A stretch of 5,406 nt of DNA from an uncultured Lachnospiraceae bacterium (GCA_947565255.1 CANOFI010000170.1:1-5406), one strand, 5' to 3'; counted from the stretch's first letter, positions 1-5,406 are shown. The notes: a model not told the origin generated them from the sequence alone. Numbers and translations: made by a program.

Positions 1-55
1 GGACGCAGATTGATTTGATTTCTCTGGCGGAACAGGTAGAAGAGATGGTGAAAGT
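1..55 (+). other. Disrupted 5' continuation of the prs fragment (scrambled PRPP-loop region)
   Basis: No single frame connects this stretch to the prs fragment that follows. The prs frame meets a TGA at 11-13. The stretch can be read piecewise as remnants of the expected PRPP-binding loop (DDMISSG-GESMLD in relatives, from memory): bases 9-23 read I-D-L-I-S in frame 3, bases 23-31 read S-G-G in frame 2, then five unexpected residues (TGRRD) precede GESMLD from base 47. This implies at least one 1-nt deletion and an in-frame insertion of about 15 nt. It could be real gene decay, a rearrangement junction, or poor sequence at a contig end. The alignment is by eye and weak in its first 10 bases. 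Confidence 0.35.
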
Positions 56-388
56 ATGCTGGACACCGCACAAAGAGTGAAAGAACAGTTTCATGCCAAA
101 CATGTGTTCGTATGTGCGACATTCGGCCTGTTTTCGGACGGGCTCGCCAAATTTGATGAATATTATGAAAAAGGTTTTTTTGACAAGGTCATTACCACCA
201 ACCTTGTCTACCGTGCGCCGGAATTATTAGCAAGGCCATACTATGTGGAGGCGGATATGTCAAAATTTCTGGCGTCGATTATGGATGCACTGAATCATGA
301 TGTATCTATCAGTCTCGTACAAAACCCAACAGAGCGCATCCAGAAAATATTAAAGCAGCATTTTTCCAATGCCGGGGAAACATTTTAA
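56..388 (+). CDS. prs: Ribose-phosphate pyrophosphokinase, C-terminal fragment (partial or pseudogene)
   Basis: This is the last ~110 residues of a PRPP synthetase, the cytosolic enzyme that transfers pyrophosphate from ATP to ribose 5-phosphate to make PRPP for nucleotide, histidine and tryptophan synthesis. Recognisable stretches are the start SMLDTA, just after the PRPP-binding loop, then HVFVCATFGLFSDG (residues 16-29), the DEYYEKG segment, VITTNLVYR (45-53), YYVEADMSKF (62-71) and LNHDVSIS (79-86). These resemble the longer (roughly 380-residue) Lachnospiraceae form as I remember it. The N-terminal ATP-binding and catalytic parts are absent from the window. The ATG at 56 is an internal methionine, not a convincing start: it lacks a good ribosome binding site, and related protein sequence (GES) precedes it. 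The upstream frame is broken, so the copy may be non-functional unless the first bases are sequencing error. It ends at TAA 386-388, 2 nt from the stop of the opposing HPt gene. Confidence 0.8.
   Translation: MLDTAQRVKEQFHAKHVFVCATFGLFSDGLAKFDEYYEKGFFDKVITTNLVYRAPELLARPYYVEADMSKFLASIMDALNHDVSISLVQNPTERIQKILKQHFSNAGETF
356..374 (-). terminator. Possible weak terminator hairpin for the minus-strand operon
   Basis: Read on the minus strand, CGGCATT-GGAAA-AATGCTG forms a 7-bp stem (one G-U pair) with a 5-nt loop, followed by C and the T-rich run TTTAATATTTT. It lies just beyond the stop of the HPt gene, inside the end of the opposing prs fragment. Stem and T-tract are both modest, so chance is a real alternative. 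It is the only terminator-like structure I found near the end of the operon. Confidence 0.3.
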
Positions 389-390
389 TC

Positions 391-942
391 TTACAAAAGC
401 TCCTCCAGCATTGTTTCCACTTCAGCGAAATCAAAATCCTCATAAGCCGTACGGATTTCGTGCAGCTTTGATGAGGTGATTTCGTCTGCCGCACGTTGTT
501 CTTCCTGCTCAAGCAATGCTTCAAATACATCCGTGTCCATCTCCTCCAGAGCCGCTTTCATCTTTTCGTAGTTATTCGTGCCCGCATCTTCGCCGTCTCT
601 GCCCTTTGCATATTGCTTTATCTCATCCAGCAACTGCTCAAATCCTGCAAGACAGGATGGGAGGCGCTGCTCTATTTTTTCCATATCTTCCTCTTTTCCC
701 GCAAATTCCATCTCTTTAAAGCGCTCCGACACCTCATTTGCTCCAATGCCTTTACTGGCGCTTTTCAGCGCATGCACATGGGTGATAAATAATTTTAAAT
801 CCGTCCGCTGGATATTGTTTTTTAACTCATCAAGCAGCTCTACCCCGTCCGCATAGTAAATCTGTAAAATCTCACGGTACACTTCTTCGTCATTGTTAAC
901 AGCTGCCAGTCCCGCTTCCATATCAATCCCTTGTAATTCCAT
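391..942 (-). CDS. HPt (histidine phosphotransfer) domain protein with C-terminal acidic extension
   Basis: 183 residues. The N-terminal ~110 residues form an HPt four-helix-bundle domain, a cytosolic relay that carries a phosphoryl group between response-regulator receiver domains. The signature is HALKSASKGIGA at residues 57-68, where His57 is the predicted phosphorylated histidine, followed by the usual Gly-Ala turn and a second helix (VSERFKEMEFAGK). The C-terminal part (about 120-183) is acidic and predicted helical, with EEMDTDVFEALLEQEE and AYEDFDFAEVETMLEELL. It resembles the tail that follows HPt in some clostridial hybrid kinases, but I cannot assign it to a family. No kinase or receiver domain occurs in the window, so its partners are elsewhere. 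The start ATG (940-942) has an AGGAGG 8 nt upstream (951-956). It is the last gene of the minus-strand run. The 53-nt gap before it is A-rich on the coding strand but shows no clear -35/-10 pair. Confidence 0.85.
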   Translation of the reverse strand: MELQGIDMEAGLAAVNNDEEVYREILQIYYADGVELLDELKNNIQRTDLKLFITHVHALKSASKGIGANEVSERFKEMEFAGKEEDMEKIEQRLPSCLAGFEQLLDEIKQYAKGRDGEDAGTNNYEKMKAALEEMDTDVFEALLEQEEQRAADEITSSKLHEIRTAYEDFDFAEVETMLEELL

Positions 943-995
943 CCTGCAATCCTCCTATATCGCACAGTCTTCTATGTATTTTCATTATTTTTTTC

Positions 996-1850
996 TTAAA
1001 TAAGTTCCATAAATGCCGCCAGTCCGCCTCTCTGTCCACCGGACGCCCTGTGGGAAAAGAAAATGTCCGGATTGCAGCAGGTGCAGAGGTCTGTCGTCTG
1101 TATCTGACTTTCGGGTACGCCCGCTTCTTCTAAAATCAGCTCATTTGCCCTCCATAAATCAAGCAGATATTTTCCATTTTCTTTTTTTCTGGCTATATCC
1201 GGCATTAATTCAGATTCGAATATATGTTCGAATTCCTGTACCACATCCTCACTGACCTCGTAACAATCCCCGCAGATGGACGGCCCGATTGCGGCAGTCA
1301 CATCGCCTGGCAGTGTGCCATATTGTTTGTTCATCACAGCAAGCGCACACCGGCTTATTTTCTTTACAGTGCCGCGCCAGCCCGAGTGGCACAGCCCGAT
1401 GGCACGGTTTTTAACGTCAATTAGATAAATCGGCACGCAGTCCGCATAAAACGTCACCAGCATCACTCCCGGCTCATTGGTAACCAGGGCATCCACATCG
1501 GTATAGTCCAACGGCACATGAATGCCTTTTCCGCAGTCTTTTTTTGTCACGACGCGGACATTTGCCGTATGTGTCTGCTTCGACAGCACCATATGTGTTG
1601 TATCGGTATGCAGTGCTTTTGCCATTCTTTTATAGTTTTCTTTTACATCTGCGTCTTTATCTCCTCTTCCAAAACTTAAGTTCATCGCTGCATAAATGCC
1701 CTGGCTCACACCGCCAAGCCTTGTGCTGAACCCATGCTTTACAAGATTGGTCTGCTCTATCAGAGGAAACCGCAAAAATATAACCCCTTCTTCCTCGCAA
1801 ACCGTTACTTTATGTTTCGCCTGTTTTCGTATCAACTGCACTGTCTGCAC
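996..1850 (-). CDS. pgeF: PgeF/YfiH/YlmD family purine nucleoside phosphorylase (laccase-domain protein)
   Basis: 284 residues with the chosen start. The family, often misnamed multicopper polyphenol oxidase, is represented by E. coli YfiH/PgeF (peptidoglycan editing factor), B. subtilis YlmD and mammalian LACC1/FAMIN; characterised members cleave purine nucleosides phosphorolytically and deaminate adenosine. All landmarks are present: GFSTRLGGVS (residues 40-49), KQTHTANV with His94, YADCVPI with Cys138, HSGWRGT with His155 (the His-Cys-His zinc site), GPSICGDCYEV (189-199) and CTCCNPDIFFSHR (256-268). I prefer the GTG at 1848-1850 because AGGAGG (1856-1861) lies 5 nt upstream. An in-frame GTG at 1872-1874 would add 8 residues and overlap the yraN stop as GTGA, but has no ribosome binding site. 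It sits 20 nt behind yraN and ahead of the HPt gene. The length is normal and the gene looks intact. Confidence 0.93.
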   Translation of the reverse strand: MQTVQLIRKQAKHKVTVCEEEGVIFLRFPLIEQTNLVKHGFSTRLGGVSQGIYAAMNLSFGRGDKDADVKENYKRMAKALHTDTTHMVLSKQTHTANVRVVTKKDCGKGIHVPLDYTDVDALVTNEPGVMLVTFYADCVPIYLIDVKNRAIGLCHSGWRGTVKKISRCALAVMNKQYGTLPGDVTAAIGPSICGDCYEVSEDVVQEFEHIFESELMPDIARKKENGKYLLDLWRANELILEEAGVPESQIQTTDLCTCCNPDIFFSHRASGGQRGGLAAFMELI

Positions 1851-1855
1851 TGGCT

Positions 1856-1861
1856 CCTCCT
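1856..1861 (-). promoter_or_regulatory. Shine-Dalgarno sequence deciding the pgeF start
   Basis: The minus strand reads AAAGGAGGAGCCA then GTG: a near-perfect Shine-Dalgarno with 5 nt to the GTG at 1848-1850. It lies inside the first codons of the longest pgeF reading frame, which argues against the upstream GTG at 1874 as the main start. Confidence 0.65.
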
Positions 1862-1870
1862 TTCTGCCGT

Positions 1871-2239
1871 TCACTCTGCATAGGAAAATGCATTCTGGTA
1901 AATAAACACTTCCTGCCCCAATATTCCTACTATATCAAACCGCACAGCCGGCGTCTTTGCAAATCGTTTCCGGGCTATGTACTGTTCCGCCACTTTACAG
2001 ATTGTTCTCTGCTTTTTATAATTCACCGCCTCCACTGGAAGTCCGAATTTGTCAGTTTTTCGGTATTTTACCTCCACAAATACTAAAAACCCATCGTGTC
2101 TGGCGATCAAATCCACTTCACCGAAGGTACAATGATAATTTCTTTCTACAATTACATAGCCCCGCTCCTCCAGCGCCCTGGCAGCTATTTGCTCATACTT
2201 ACTGCCTGTTTTCCTGCGGTTCTCCATTCCATCCCCCAT
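1871..2239 (-). CDS. yraN: YraN family (UPF0102) putative nuclease
   Basis: 122 residues with the chosen start, a typical YraN length. The family has a restriction-endonuclease-like PD-(D/E)XK fold resembling archaeal Holliday-junction resolvases; its biological substrate is not established. Visible features are the N-terminal helix NRRKTGSKYEQIAARALEERG, the turn ERNYHCTFGEVDLIA with Glu41 and Asp43, and FVEVKYRK with Glu56 and Lys58, giving the complete E-D-ExK metal-binding set; FGLPVEAVNYKKQRTI and VRFDIVGI follow as in relatives. The open frame reaches GTG 2293, only 5 nt after the FlhB-like stop, but homologs as I remember them begin near the NRR segment. The ATG at 2237-2239 has GGAG 6 nt upstream; ATG 2225-2227 (118 residues) is also possible. 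It is not the active-site-dead type. Its proximity to rnhB fits a nucleic-acid maintenance role by context only. Confidence 0.9.
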   Translation of the reverse strand: MGDGMENRRKTGSKYEQIAARALEERGYVIVERNYHCTFGEVDLIARHDGFLVFVEVKYRKTDKFGLPVEAVNYKKQRTICKVAEQYIARKRFAKTPAVRFDIVGILGQEVFIYQNAFSYAE

Positions 2240-2245
2240 TTTGAG

Positions 2246-2249
2246 CTCC
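2246..2249 (-). promoter_or_regulatory. Shine-Dalgarno sequence supporting the yraN start
   Basis: GGAG on the minus strand, 6 nt before ATG 2237-2239. It is a modest site, but better than anything before the far upstream GTG at 2293. Confidence 0.4.
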
Positions 2250-2298
2250 GCGGGCAACACACCCACGCAACGCTCCGCCTCCCGGCGCATCACAAAAA

Positions 2299-2604
2299 CT
2301 ACGGTTTTATTCCTGCCCCGCTTACTTTGGACTTTAACCGGTCCATCCGGTCGACAAATACCAGTATTTCCGCTACTACCTCGTATAGCTCCGGCGGAAT
2401 CAGATCTCCAATCTGCAGCTTCATCAGGGCGCCGGCCAATTTGTCATCCTGATGGAGCGGTACATCCGATTCCTTTGCCTTTTCAATTATTTTTTCTGCC
2501 AGATATCCCTGCCCCGCTGCAATGACGCGCGGCGCACCGTCCTCCACTTCATAAGACAGCGCAACTGCCTGTTTTGCTTTTGCAGTATTTTCTTTTTTCT
2601 CCAT
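2299..2604 (-). CDS. FlhB C-terminal-domain-like protein (YlqH type)
   Basis: 101 residues, cytosolic, no membrane segment. It matches the C-terminal part of the FlhB/YscU cytoplasmic domain, the substrate-specificity switch of flagellar and type III secretion export: AVALSYE (13-19), APRVIAAGQGYLAEKI (24-39), VPL (48-50), and IGDLIPPELYEVVAEIL (65-81) ending in FVDRM. The four FlhB transmembrane helices are absent. The NPTH autocleavage motif that precedes AVALxY in true FlhB is replaced by roughly AKAK (8-11), so the protein corresponds to the post-cleavage piece encoded as its own gene. B. subtilis ylqH is the same kind of protein, also next to a FliK-like gene (ylqG). The start ATG (2602-2604) has AGGAG 6 nt upstream (2611-2615). 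It lies 21 nt behind the FliK-like gene, supporting joint expression. Its function is unknown, and a flagellar role should not be assumed. Confidence 0.88.
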   Translation of the reverse strand: MEKKENTAKAKQAVALSYEVEDGAPRVIAAGQGYLAEKIIEKAKESDVPLHQDDKLAGALMKLQIGDLIPPELYEVVAEILVFVDRMDRLKSKVSGAGIKP

Positions 2605-2625
2605 ATGCCTCTCCTCTTTGCTTAT

Positions 2626-4389
2626 TTAAGCCCTGACATCAAATGCAAACCGCTGCATCGGCGCATTCCCATGGTCTCTCTGCAAAAAATCGTCCACAAA
2701 ATCAACCTGCTCTTTTTGTATTTCTACCTGTGACTGAAACTGATATCCTTTTTCCACAATCCGCTCCCTCAGAAAATCCATATGCTTCTCAAACAGAGAT
2801 ACGCTGTCCGCATCCGGAAGCTTAAACTGCGTCCGGATATCGAATCCATCCATCTCCACATAGACATCCAGGCTGCCGATTACATCCATGTCCAAATGCA
2901 GCAGCGCGCTGATTTTTCCGTCTTTTTCTTTTAAGTTTTTCTTTTTTGTAAACACATACAAATCGCTGTGTGCTGTTTTTTGTGACATCTGCAGCGGAAT
3001 CTGCACATAGGTAAACAGTTCATTAATCTGGTTCATAAACTCAACGTTTTCTTTGATACCAGAAGCTGTTTTTGCCGCTCCTGACTCCTGTCTGCCCGTG
3101 CTGTTCAAAAGATTTTCCAGCTGCCTGTTCTGCGAAGCCAGTTTTTCATAAAACTCCTCCATCCGCTCTCCCGCCGCTAACTGCTCCGGCTTCATCACCC
3201 AGTTTTTCTGTATTTGTGCACCCAGCAATTTTTTGTATCCGGTATGCTCGAACAATTTTTTTGCATCAAATTGTGTTAATTGTCCTAATTGTATATTCAA
3301 TTCATTCAATAATTCTCCGACGTTTCCTTTCCCGGACAAAATCTGTGTTTTGGTTTCTTCTGAAAGCGGAAGTTCCCTGACAGCCTCAAGCAGGCTTTGC
3401 CGTTCCTGCGGTGCAAGCTCCTTTCCAATCTGTCCAGGCAAAAACGGCTCCTTAGGCGCTGCCGCCCCGCCCTCCGGCGGATGCAAAACGCCTGTTTTCA
3501 TAGCATTCTGCGGTATTTCCTGTCCCTGTCCCCCAGGCAGCCCTTTTCCCAAAAGCGGCTGTGCCTCATTTTCCCGGCCTTCTGTCACTGGAAGCATTGC
3601 ATTCCCATCCGTACCCTGCCCTGCATGTTCTGTCTTCTGCCCTGTAAGCTCTGCCGTCTGCGGCTGCATCTGCTCCTGCCCGAAAATCTGCAATAATTTC
3701 GCCTGAAACGCAACCGCTCCCCTGGGATTTTCGGCAGACAGCTCTCCCAGCAAATCGGCCAGCTGGCCGGAAAGCTGCTTTGTCTCTTCCACAATGCGGT
3801 GTTCATAATTTTGATACGCCTCAAACTGGCCGATGTTTTCCTTTGTGACCGGTATATGATTTTTTATCATCTGCACAATAGTCTGCACACTGGCGCCATT
3901 GTTCCCTATCACCTGCTTGTATATGTTCTGCAGACTGTTTTTATCAATTGGCATCTGTGCCTTTAATAAATTTTGCAGCAACTCGACACTTTTTTCATTG
4001 ACGGGCAGCTTTGCCGCCTCCAGGGCCTTCAATATGGTGGCCTCCTGTCCAGTCATTGCCGACATTACCGGCTTTATTTCAATCATACCGTCCCCGTGCG
4101 ATTTCACCTGAAACAGCATTTTTTCACCAATATTAAAGTCTAAGGGCTCTGCAAGCCGGGCCTGCACGTTCTGTCCGTTATCCAGACGAATGGTTACTTT
4201 ATTGCCGACCACATCCGTCACTTCACCGCGAAACGCCTTTCCAACCGGAATCTGAGACAGCTCGCGCGCGCCTTCATTCCCCCTGCTCACAAATACATCC
4301 TCTTTTAGACCTGAGGAATTATAGTTGTTGTAACCGACATCCAGACCATTTGTCTGGCTGTTAATCATCCCTGGCTGCTGAAAATCCAT
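2626..4389 (-). CDS. FliK-like (flagellar hook-length control family) protein, YlqG-like
   Basis: 587 residues, soluble, no signal peptide. Three parts are visible. Residues ~48-108 form a beta-rich segment (VGKAFRGEVTDVVGNKVTI...IGEKMLFQVK) that looks like a small barrel. Residues ~110-230 are helical. Residues ~235-325 are a Gln/Gly/Pro/Glu-rich low-complexity linker like the flexible ruler region of FliK proteins, followed by more helical sequence. Residues ~490-560 resemble the FliK C-terminal domain (Flg_hook type): ALLHLDMDVIGSLDVYVEMDG, a strand FDIRTQFKLPD, then a helix and GYQFQSQVEI. In FliK that domain contacts FlhB to switch export specificity, so the directly downstream FlhB-like gene is a natural partner. 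The start ATG (4387-4389) is preceded by GGGGTGAT, a fair ribosome binding site. No other flagellar gene is in the window. The family call rests on the C-terminal domain and gene context; function is inferred. Confidence 0.75.
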   Translation of the reverse strand: MDFQQPGMINSQTNGLDVGYNNYNSSGLKEDVFVSRGNEGARELSQIPVGKAFRGEVTDVVGNKVTIRLDNGQNVQARLAEPLDFNIGEKMLFQVKSHGDGMIEIKPVMSAMTGQEATILKALEAAKLPVNEKSVELLQNLLKAQMPIDKNSLQNIYKQVIGNNGASVQTIVQMIKNHIPVTKENIGQFEAYQNYEHRIVEETKQLSGQLADLLGELSAENPRGAVAFQAKLLQIFGQEQMQPQTAELTGQKTEHAGQGTDGNAMLPVTEGRENEAQPLLGKGLPGGQGQEIPQNAMKTGVLHPPEGGAAAPKEPFLPGQIGKELAPQERQSLLEAVRELPLSEETKTQILSGKGNVGELLNELNIQLGQLTQFDAKKLFEHTGYKKLLGAQIQKNWVMKPEQLAAGERMEEFYEKLASQNRQLENLLNSTGRQESGAAKTASGIKENVEFMNQINELFTYVQIPLQMSQKTAHSDLYVFTKKKNLKEKDGKISALLHLDMDVIGSLDVYVEMDGFDIRTQFKLPDADSVSLFEKHMDFLRERIVEKGYQFQSQVEIQKEQVDFVDDFLQRDHGNAPMQRFAFDVRA

Positions 4390-4430
4390 GCTATCACCCC
4401 ATTCCTTCTGCTCTTTTTTGCTGTGTTGTT

Positions 4431-5201
4431 TTATACGGCAATGAAATTGCCGATAAATGTTTTTCTGTGAATCGAAGTCGGTCCATACTGCCTCAGCGCT
4501 TCCTGGTGCATCTTTGAGCCGTAGCCTTTATTAGAGGCAAATCCGTATTCCGGCATCATCCGGTCATATTCCTCCATCAGTCTGTCTCTTGTCACTTTTG
4601 CAATGACGCTCGCCGCCGCAATCGTCAGACTTTTCGCATCGCCCTTTATAATCGGAACCTGCGGCAGGGAAATTCCGGGAATGGTAACCGCATCGTTTAA
4701 CAGCAAATCCGGCTCTACCCGCAATTTCCTGACCGCCTCGCGCATTGCCTCATAGGTTGCCTGGAGAATGTTGATTTCATCAATACGCTGCGGCCCCACA
4801 ATTCCAACGCCGACAGCCACCGCCTGTTCCATAATCACATCATACAATTCTTCCCTCCGCTTCTGGGAAAGCTGCTTGGAATCGTTTAAATATAAAATAC
4901 TGCAGTCCTTCGGCAGAATAACGGCGCCAGCGACAACCGGACCGGCAAGAGGCCCCCTTCCCGCCTCATCAATACCACAGATGGCCTGATACTGTGCATA
5001 TTTTTTTTCGTATGCCTTCATCTGTTCAATCCGCGCCTTTTCGGCATTCAGCTTTTCGGTGCGTCTTTCGTATTTCTGTATAAGCGTCTGCACACTTTTC
5101 CGTTCGTCTGTTTTGTATTGGCACAGCAGGACAGGCAGTTTTTCCGCATCCGCGGCCTGTAATTCCAACTGAATCTCTGCCGTACTCTTTCGTTCTTTCA
5201 T
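4431..5201 (-). CDS. rnhB: Ribonuclease HII
   Basis: 256 residues. It cleaves the RNA strand of RNA-DNA hybrids and nicks 5' of single ribonucleotides in DNA, starting ribonucleotide excision repair; it is cytosolic. The catalytic acidic set is complete by alignment to E. coli RNase HII from memory: Asp78 and Glu79 in GIDEAGRGPLAGPVV, Asp170 in LLLNDA and Asp188 in IIKGDAKS. Other family blocks are LNDSKQLSQKRRE (105-117), INILQATYEAM (143-153), AAASVIAKVTRDR (195-207) and YGFASNKGYGSKMH (219-232). The first ~70 residues are a charged helical extension containing DERKSVQTL, as in B. subtilis RNase HII, so the full length is normal for Firmicutes. The start ATG (5199-5201) has AAGGAG 8 nt upstream (5210-5215), overlapping the lepB stop codon, which suggests coupled expression. 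The gene appears intact. Confidence 0.97.
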   Translation of the reverse strand: MKERKSTAEIQLELQAADAEKLPVLLCQYKTDERKSVQTLIQKYERRTEKLNAEKARIEQMKAYEKKYAQYQAICGIDEAGRGPLAGPVVAGAVILPKDCSILYLNDSKQLSQKRREELYDVIMEQAVAVGVGIVGPQRIDEINILQATYEAMREAVRKLRVEPDLLLNDAVTIPGISLPQVPIIKGDAKSLTIAAASVIAKVTRDRLMEEYDRMMPEYGFASNKGYGSKMHQEALRQYGPTSIHRKTFIGNFIAV

Positions 5202-5213
5202 TGCTGTTTCTCC

Positions 5214-5406
5214 TTACTGGTGCTTCATAATGCCAAATTTGTCAAATGGCCAGATTCTAAGCCACGCTCTCCCGACAATCTGATCCCGCTTTATATTTCC
5301 GATTTCCCGGCTGTCTGAGCTGTCATTCCGGTTGTCTCCAAGTACAAAATATTCGTCCTCGCCAAGCAGAATGTTATTTACTGCACGGCCTGCATTCAGA
5401 ATCAGT
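5214..5406 (-). CDS. lepB: Type I signal peptidase, C-terminal end (cut by window edge)
   Basis: 63 residues are visible, read from 5405 down to the TAA at 5216-5214. Signal peptidase I is the membrane-anchored serine protease that removes signal peptides from exported proteins on the outer face of the membrane. The fragment has the family's conserved box E, FVLGDNRNDSSDSREIG (residues 20-36 of the fragment), followed by the C-terminal strand QIVGRAWLRIWPFDKFG, typical of Gram-positive enzymes. The membrane anchor, catalytic serine and lysine lie outside the window. The 12-nt gap to rnhB carries the rnhB ribosome binding site. The symbol could equally be sipS/T-like; lepB is used as the general family name. 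Confidence 0.93.
   Translation of the reverse strand, partial: LILNAGRAVNNILLGEDEYFVLGDNRNDSSDSREIGNIKRDQIVGRAWLRIWPFDKFGIMKHQ

Larger units (their letters stand above)
391..5406 (-). other. Predicted single transcription unit: lepB-rnhB-FliK-like-FlhB-like-yraN-pgeF-HPt
   Basis: Seven genes lie on one strand with gaps of 12 to about 59 nt. I found no terminator hairpin with a T-run in any gap, and no clear sigma-A promoter. Several ribosome binding sites abut or overlap the previous gene's end. The promoter must lie upstream of lepB, beyond base 5406. The 53-nt gap before the HPt gene is the most likely place for a secondary promoter, but none is convincing. Confidence 0.6.

Noticed and set aside
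3..80. Short frame-3 reading at the left edge (begins TQIDLISLAEQVEEMV) as the end of a separate gene
   Set aside because: It has protein-like composition but matches nothing I recognise, and part of it is better explained as a frameshifted prs loop. It cannot be decided without upstream sequence.
496..856. Several + strand open frames opposite the HPt gene
   Set aside because: They are shadows of a strongly supported HPt gene on the minus strand, with no good start sites and no family resemblance.
943..995. Promoter or terminator in the gap between pgeF and the HPt gene
   Set aside because: The strand is A-rich with several TATA-like words, but no -35/-10 pair with proper spacing is convincing and no hairpin precedes the T-run on either strand.
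1214..1233. Perfect inverted repeat ATTCGAA-(6 nt)-TTCGAAT, operator-like
   Set aside because: It lies deep inside the pgeF coding region and arises from a repeated Phe-Glu codon pair (FEHIFE). No promoter is nearby.
2240..2293. N-terminal extension of yraN to the GTG at 2293
   Set aside because: It would add 18 residues not expected for the family, the far start has no ribosome binding site, and a GGAG-supported ATG lies at 2239.
3269..3325. AT-rich patch with repeated TAATTGT-like words
   Set aside because: It is in-frame coding sequence of the FliK-like protein (NIQLGQLTQF region), explained by repeated Gln-Leu codons. There is no sign of an origin or attachment site.
3233..3706. A 157-codon open frame on the + strand, rich in Cys, Pro and Ser
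   Set aside because: It is fully antisense to the FliK-like gene over its Gln/Gly/Pro-rich linker, whose codon composition opens this frame by chance. It has no ribosome binding site and no recognisable domain.

Overview
The window looks like chromosomal DNA from a Gram-positive Clostridia, most probably a Lachnospiraceae-type bacterium. This is inferred from three things: strong AGGAGG-type ribosome binding sites, an RNase HII with the Firmicutes N-terminal helical extension, and a lepB / rnhB / ylqG-like / ylqH-like / yraN gene order resembling the ylqF-rnhB-ylqG-ylqH neighbourhood of Bacillus subtilis. The prs fragment at the left edge also matches my memory of the long Lachnospiraceae form of ribose-phosphate pyrophosphokinase. 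No database search was possible.

Layout: bases 1-388 (+ strand) hold the 3' part of a ribose-phosphate pyrophosphokinase gene. Its reading frame cannot be followed upstream of about base 47, because the first ~55 bases look like a scrambled PRPP-binding loop with indels. Everything else, 391-5406, is on the minus strand and reads right to left as one tightly packed run: signal peptidase I (C-terminal end only, cut by the window edge), rnhB, a FliK-like protein, a small FlhB C-terminal-domain-like protein, yraN, pgeF (YfiH/YlmD family) and an HPt phosphotransfer protein. Gaps are short (lepB-rnhB 12 nt, rnhB-FliK-like 41 nt, FliK-like to FlhB-like 21 nt, about 59 nt before yraN, 20 nt before pgeF, 53 nt before the HPt gene). 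I see no convincing internal promoter or terminator, so a single transcription unit with its promoter outside the window is likely. The HPt gene and the prs fragment meet tail to tail with 2 nt between their stop codons. No stretch over 300 bases lacks a gene. I found no tRNA, rRNA, insertion sequence, CRISPR array or phage gene.

The genes cover protein export (lepB), nucleic-acid maintenance (rnhB, yraN), nucleoside or cell-wall quality control (pgeF) and phosphorelay signalling (HPt). In the middle sits an unexplained pair resembling the two parts of the flagellar export substrate-specificity switch: a FliK-like hook-length-control protein and a free-standing FlhB cytoplasmic domain without the membrane part and without the NPTH autocleavage motif. 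This pair is known in Firmicutes as ylqG/ylqH but its role is not established. With the orphan HPt protein at the end of the same operon, it is the most interesting part of the window.
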